The notes beneath the pieces were generated by a model. It was not told where the DNA came from, did not search any database, and saw only the letters and a list, made by a program, of their open reading frames with translations. Source: Magnetovibrio sp. (GTDB taxonomy: Bacteria; Pseudomonadota; Alphaproteobacteria; Rhodospirillales; Magnetovibrionaceae). Taken from it: 8,138 nucleotides of DNA. A program made the translations under genes and the position numbers. The stretch spans positions 1 through 8,138 of the forward strand of contig JAESUA010000415.1 in NCBI GenBank assembly GCA_016763255.1, given 5' to 3'. The first letter of the stretch is position 1, and every line of letters begins with the position of its first letter. This document shows positions 4,401-8,138 of the stretch, in pieces.

Positions 4401-5687
4401 TCAAGGAATATTTGCATCTCGCACCGCCATTTTGGCGTAAAGGACCAGTTGCGCGACGGCGGCGAGCAGCGCTATCAGAAAGACCAGGTGCAAGGATATG
4501 CTGTCTGCAATGGCTGCACCCACCAGCGGTAAAAGTGCTGCGGGTGAAGCCAGGGCGTTAAAGTAAGCCGAATAGGCGGGACGCTTGTCATCGGGGGATA
4601 CTTCCATCAAATAGCCCAGGTAAGCAATGGTCATGCCGTTGCTTAACGCACCCATGGCGACAAACAGCAAGGAATATAGGGGCATGATCCATGGTGATGC
4701 GGGGCTGGTTGTGGCCAGGATTAGCATCGCCGCCAAAGGGACGGTCAGGCGCAAGATGCCGACGGCTTGCAACAAACGCAACTTGCCCAAGTGATCGCCG
4801 ATGCGGCCCCATATCGGGTTACACAAAAGTGCACCTGCGGTCTGTGCGCCCAATAAGATCGCCACATCGGCGGTGGGCAAGCCAAGACCGCTGGCCGCAA
4901 TCACATAAAACGGTAAGGCCATCAAGGTCGCACCGCTGAGCCATTGGCTATAAAGAAACAGACGAAAGCGGGCATCGGAGTGCAACACCTGCCAGCCGTC
5001 TTTAAGAAATTGACCAAACCCGTTGCGTTGGGCGGGGGACGGTGTTGCGGTCGGTGGTTCCCCGGCGCAAACGAAGCTCAGCGTCGACACCACCATCAAA
5101 GCCGCGGCCAAGGCGAAGATCAGCGCGTAAGCATCCAGCAATGGGCTATTTTGCAGCGCGTAGCGCGCAAATGCGGCGATCAGCAATGCCAAAATGGAGC
5201 CGCCGAAAAAACGCCATGCCAGCATGCGGCTGCGTAACTCGGATGTGATGGAGCGTCCGACGATGTCGTTGTAGGGCACCGCGACCACGCCACTGACAAA
5301 CGCGTACAGCGTCCACAAAATCATGAATGCGGCCCCAACCCAGGCTGATGCCACGGCCCCGGCGTTGGCCAAAAGCAATGCAATGGCGAGGATGCAAAGG
5401 GCGCGACCGCATGCGCCAAATATATAATAGGGCATGCGCCTCGATGATTTTTGCGCCAAGAACCCGACCATCAGCTGCGGCAACAACCAGCCCAGGCGCA
5501 ACACCGTGCTGGCCGCTCCAACAGCGTAAACGCTGCCAGTGAGGTGGTAGACCAAAGTTGCAACGATGGTTGCTGAATCCACGGCGGTTGAACCGGCCTG
5601 AAAGGTGGCTCCCGCACCGGCTATTTTCCAAAAAGCCGAGCGCTGAGGACGATCAAAGGCGATGGCGGAGGGTTCAGGCCGTGTCAT
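4401..5687 (-). CDS. Major facilitator superfamily transporter
   Basis: 428 residues from the ATG at 5687, which has AGGAG nine bases upstream. A longer frame from 5735 exists but would overlap the preceding gene by 62 bp and has no better ribosome site. The protein is almost entirely hydrophobic, with about 12 membrane helices. The family's loop-2/3 motif appears twice in degenerate form: 'GFLAQKSSRRM' (about 75-85) and 'WGRIGDHLGKLR' (about 293-304). A hydrophilic central loop (about 209-235) separates the two six-helix halves, and 'PDDKRPAYSAYF' lies between two late helices. It is an inner-membrane secondary transporter, probably proton-driven; substrate and direction (efflux or uptake) cannot be told. 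Its start overlaps the stop of the upstream membrane-protein gene by 14 nt, so the two are translationally coupled. The tetR gene follows 31 bp later, consistent with a regulator next to an exporter, yet the operators lie after, not before, this gene. Confidence 0.9.
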   Translation of the reverse strand: MTRPEPSAIAFDRPQRSAFWKIAGAGATFQAGSTAVDSATIVATLVYHLTGSVYAVGAASTVLRLGWLLPQLMVGFLAQKSSRRMPYYIFGACGRALCILAIALLLANAGAVASAWVGAAFMILWTLYAFVSGVVAVPYNDIVGRSITSELRSRMLAWRFFGGSILALLIAAFARYALQNSPLLDAYALIFALAAALMVVSTLSFVCAGEPPTATPSPAQRNGFGQFLKDGWQVLHSDARFRLFLYSQWLSGATLMALPFYVIAASGLGLPTADVAILLGAQTAGALLCNPIWGRIGDHLGKLRLLQAVGILRLTVPLAAMLILATTSPASPWIMPLYSLLFVAMGALSNGMTIAYLGYLMEVSPDDKRPAYSAYFNALASPAALLPLVGAAIADSISLHLVFLIALLAAVAQLVLYAKMAVRDANIP

Positions 5688-6705
5688 GGTCCTTTGCTCC
5701 TGCCAGGGTGCGAATGTGGCTGCGGATGTCGACACCGCTGCGCCACAAAAACACCAGTCCGACGCCGACCATTAAAATGATGGTGAAGGTGTAGTTGAGC
5801 AAGATCATCGCCAGTGCCGGTTCACTGGCCACGCCCAGTTGATCCAAGGCAAAGCCTGCGCCCAGCAAAAAACCACCGGGCACCCGAATGAAACGCCCGA
5901 TGACCATGGCAAATCCGGCAAAAACCATCAAAAATACATAATCCATAGGGTCAAGGACCACGCCCACCGCCAAACCCGCCCACAAAAAATGGCTGGCCGC
6001 GACGGCCTTCATCAAGATTGCCGCGCCGATCACGCCGCCTTGGCGCGAACGGCTGTGGGGCCAGATGATGCCGGTGCGGATGGACTCGCGCAGGTTGTCC
6101 AAATGTCCTTTGGCTTTGGCGCTGAGCCAATCGATGGCCCGGCTGAGCCAAACCTCATCGCGGCTGAGCGGTGTGCGGCCGTGAAACATCACCCATAAAA
6201 GCGCCGAGAAGATGATGAAGTTGACCACACCGGCGACGGCGATTGCGGTGCGCACGTCGCCTTCGATGTGGGGAATCCATCCACCAAACGCGACCAGTGC
6301 CGCGATCAAGGCAAAAACAACGCCGTCGATGAAACGTTCAATTGCCGAGGTGGTCAGCACGCTGGCCATGCGTAAATTTTCCAGCCGGGCAATCAAATAT
6401 GCGCGCACCAATGGGCTGATGCCCAGCGGCACCAAGATCGCTGCGCCATATCCGGCGAAGATTGCGCCGCACAGCCTAAAACTTGAAATCGGCTTGAGGT
6501 CATAAAGGATTTGCCGCCACTTCCAGCCGCGCAGGTACTGTTCAAGCAAGATGGTGAAGGCCAGCAGGGACAGCCAAAACGGATTGGCGTGTTTCAGCGC
6601 CGCCCCAAATGAGCCCACATCAAGATCGCGATAAATCCAGAACAAAACGGCAATCATGGCCGCCGTTCCAACAATCGGAATACCCCATTTTATGAGTTGA
6701 CGCAT
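5674..6705 (-). CDS. LPG-synthase-TM/UPF0104 family integral membrane protein
   Basis: A 343-residue protein with GAGAGG five bases before the ATG. It carries the family's landmarks: 'LEQYLRGWKWRQIL' (about 54-67), 'VPLGISPLVRAYLIAR' (about 92-107) and 'LTTSAIERFIDGVVF' (about 117-131). This is the membrane domain (PF03706) shared with MprF lysylphosphatidylglycerol synthase, here without the catalytic C-terminal transferase domain, so it should not be called an LPG synthase. Proteins of this type are proposed flippases or lipid-related membrane proteins; the function of stand-alone forms is mostly unknown. About seven or eight transmembrane helices are visible. It starts 71 bp after the merA stop on the same strand without a clear terminator, and its own stop overlaps the MFS start by 14 nt. 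It may therefore lie in one transcript with merA and the MFS gene. A link to mercury or metal resistance is adjacency only. Confidence 0.85.
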   Translation of the reverse strand: MRQLIKWGIPIVGTAAMIAVLFWIYRDLDVGSFGAALKHANPFWLSLLAFTILLEQYLRGWKWRQILYDLKPISSFRLCGAIFAGYGAAILVPLGISPLVRAYLIARLENLRMASVLTTSAIERFIDGVVFALIAALVAFGGWIPHIEGDVRTAIAVAGVVNFIIFSALLWVMFHGRTPLSRDEVWLSRAIDWLSAKAKGHLDNLRESIRTGIIWPHSRSRQGGVIGAAILMKAVAASHFLWAGLAVGVVLDPMDYVFLMVFAGFAMVIGRFIRVPGGFLLGAGFALDQLGVASEPALAMILLNYTFTIILMVGVGLVFLWRSGVDIRSHIRTLAGAKDHDTA

Positions 6706-6776
6706 AGATCCTCTCAGACGTTGGTCATGGCTAATACGATAACGCTTCGAGTTGGTTGAGAGTCAAGGGCGCTCAA
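6706..6776. other. Short intergenic gap between merA and the LPG-synthase-TM gene
   Basis: A 71-bp gap on the minus-strand transcript. I find no GC-rich stem with a T tract and no copy of the 20-bp palindrome here. The GAGAGG ribosome site for the downstream gene lies at its left end. Read-through from merA is therefore plausible. Confidence 0.5.
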
Positions 6777-8138
6777 TCACCCGGCACAGCACGACAACTT
6801 TCTGACATCCTTGTCAAACGTCTGTGCCGCCAGCTTGAGCCCTTCGACGGTGGTGAGATAGGGGAAGATGGTGTCGGCCAAATCACTCACCGTAAGGCCG
6901 TGTTTGATGGCCATGACCGCGGTTTGGATGCTGTCGCAACCTTCGGGGTCGAGGATTTGAGCGCCGAGAATTTTATTGGTTTGGCGATCCGCAACCAATT
7001 TAATCAAGCCCCGCGTATCGCGTGCCGCAAGGGCGCGCGGGACATGTTCCAAACCAAGCACCGAGGTCTTTACATCAAAGCCTTGGGCTTTGGCCGAGGC
7101 TTCTGATAGGCCGACACCGGCGACTTGGGGATCGGTGAAGACGACCCACGGCATGGCGGAGTTGTCGTATACCAAGTCATCACCGTTGATGGCGTTCTTA
7201 GAGGCAAGTTTCGCCCCGTAGGCCGCCATATAGACAAATTGGTCGGTGCCGGTGACGTCACCCGCCGCGTACACGCCGGGGCGGGTGGATCGCATGCGGT
7301 CATCCACCTTGATGCCGCCATTAGGCAAAAGCTCAACGCCAAATTGTTCCAACGCCATGCCCGCTGTATTGGGCTTGCGACCTGTGGTGACGAGAACGTG
7401 TTGTGCCGTTATGGTTACATCGTGACCATCTTTGGTGATGTCGAGGGCAATGCCATGATCGGTTCTGGTGATGCGTTTGTAAGCAAGATCGTCGTACACA
7501 TCGACCCCTTCGTCACGCAGATAACCTGTGAGGGCGGTGCTGATTTCGGGCTCAGCCTCGGGCAACAGCCGGGAGCGGCAAACCAAGGTGACTTTGACCC
7601 CACAGCGGCCAAACATCTGCGCCAACTCACACCCGATGTAGCCGCCACCGATCACCAGTAAAGATTTGGGCAGCGTTTTAAGATCCAGGGCTTCGGTGCT
7701 GGTCAAATATTCGACCTCATCAATGCCCTCGATGCTGGGGGCCATCGCAGAGGTGCCGGTGGCGACGATGATTTTGTTGGCCTTAATCAAATTGCCGTTG
7801 ACCTGAATGCCGCCCTCAGCCAGTTGTGCCGCGCCTTCGATGTAGGCAATATTGTCGTAGGCGGGTAAAATATCACTGTATTTGGCTTGGCGTAAGGCGT
7901 TGACCAGTTGATCTTTTTGATCACTTAGGGCTTGCCAATTTTCGATGCGGGCTTCGGCCTTGATGCCGGAAAATCGCGCCGCGACCTTGGTGTGGTGCAA
8001 CGCTTCGGCGGCGCGGATCATGGTCTTAGATGGCACACAGCCAACATTAACGCAGGTGCCGCCGATGGTGCCGTGTCCGATCAGCGCCACCTGGGCACCG
8101 TCTTCGGCGGCGGTGATAGCGGCCGAAAATCCTGCCGA
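6777..8138 (-). CDS. merA: Mercuric reductase MerA (5' end outside window)
   Basis: The frame is open through base 8138 on the minus strand, so the N-terminus (first FAD-binding glycine motif and any heavy-metal-associated domain) is outside; 453 residues are visible. The pyridine nucleotide-disulfide oxidoreductase layout is complete downstream. The redox disulfide is in G-G-T-C29-V-N-V-G-C34-V-P-S-K. The FAD motif V-A-T-G is followed by an NAD(P)H-binding G-G-G-Y-I-G (about 164-169), then the second FAD motif Y-A-A-G-D (about 290-294). The C-terminal dimerisation domain contains V-V-F-T-D-P-Q-V-A and V-P-R-A-L-A. The C-terminus is what separates MerA from dihydrolipoamide dehydrogenase: F-P-Y-L-T-x-V-E-G-L-K-L-A-A-Q-T-F, then L-S-C450-C451-A-G at the very end, the Cys pair that hands Hg(II) to the active site. 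The enzyme reduces Hg(II) to volatile Hg(0) with NADPH in the cytoplasm. No other classical mer gene follows it in the window; merR, merT and merP, if present, must lie upstream. Confidence 0.95.
   Translation of the reverse strand, partial: SAGFSAAITAAEDGAQVALIGHGTIGGTCVNVGCVPSKTMIRAAEALHHTKVAARFSGIKAEARIENWQALSDQKDQLVNALRQAKYSDILPAYDNIAYIEGAAQLAEGGIQVNGNLIKANKIIVATGTSAMAPSIEGIDEVEYLTSTEALDLKTLPKSLLVIGGGYIGCELAQMFGRCGVKVTLVCRSRLLPEAEPEISTALTGYLRDEGVDVYDDLAYKRITRTDHGIALDITKDGHDVTITAQHVLVTTGRKPNTAGMALEQFGVELLPNGGIKVDDRMRSTRPGVYAAGDVTGTDQFVYMAAYGAKLASKNAINGDDLVYDNSAMPWVVFTDPQVAGVGLSEASAKAQGFDVKTSVLGLEHVPRALAARDTRGLIKLVADRQTNKILGAQILDPEGCDSIQTAVMAIKHGLTVSDLADTIFPYLTTVEGLKLAAQTFDKDVRKLSCCAG

Noticed and set aside
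5146..5631. 161-residue minus-strand open frame overlapping the MFS gene in another frame
   Set aside because: The translation is His/Arg/Gly/Cys-rich with no membrane or domain pattern, while the other frame is a clear MFS protein.
5688..5735. Longer N-terminus for the MFS gene from an ATG at 5735
   Set aside because: It would overlap the upstream gene by 62 bp and adds a hydrophilic non-family extension; the ATG at 5687 has a good AGGAG and only a 14-nt overlap.
7125..7661. 178-residue plus-strand open frame
   Set aside because: It lies wholly antisense to the well-conserved MerA coding sequence and shows no recognisable protein features.

Overview
The window looks like chromosomal DNA from an alphaproteobacterium. 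The grounds are codon and protein style, moderate GC and dense same-strand operons. I cannot name the genus; a Rhodospirillales-type marine or freshwater organism is only a guess. It holds ten protein genes (the first and last cut by the window edges), three or four terminator or hairpin structures, and a matched pair of repressor operators. I see no rRNA, tRNA, CRISPR array or insertion sequence.

Left part (1-3018, plus strand): a periplasmic redox and copper-type set. In order: the C-terminal part of a YVTN-type beta-propeller protein; an exported type-1 copper cupredoxin with a Met/His-rich insert; a strong terminator; a 13-bp hairpin; a small exported basic protein of unknown function; a second weaker hairpin/terminator; a one-helix SHOCT-domain membrane protein; and a class I c-type cytochrome. 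Propeller plus cupredoxin, and SHOCT plus cytochrome c, look like two separate short operons. A perfect 12-bp stem at about 2979-3015 closes this side and probably also terminates the convergent minus-strand genes.

Right part (3046-8138, minus strand): a thiol/sulfur and mercury set. In transcription order: merA (mercuric reductase, 5' end outside the window), a flippase-like LPG-synthase-TM family membrane protein, an MFS transporter overlapping it by 14 nt, a TetR-family repressor, a DsrE-family protein and a TusA-family sulfur carrier. Two perfect 20-bp palindromes, differing only by a symmetric pair of substitutions, lie just upstream of the tetR start and just upstream of the dsrE-tusA pair. 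The repressor therefore very probably controls itself and the sulfur-relay pair.

Taken together, the two convergent halves read as a metal/thiol stress and periplasmic electron-transfer neighbourhood. That the two halves act together is inference from adjacency. The most notable points are the covarying operator pair, a once-per-blade histidine register in the propeller, the Met/His insert in the cupredoxin, the cysteine-rich TetR, and a merA whose downstream partners are not the classical mer genes.
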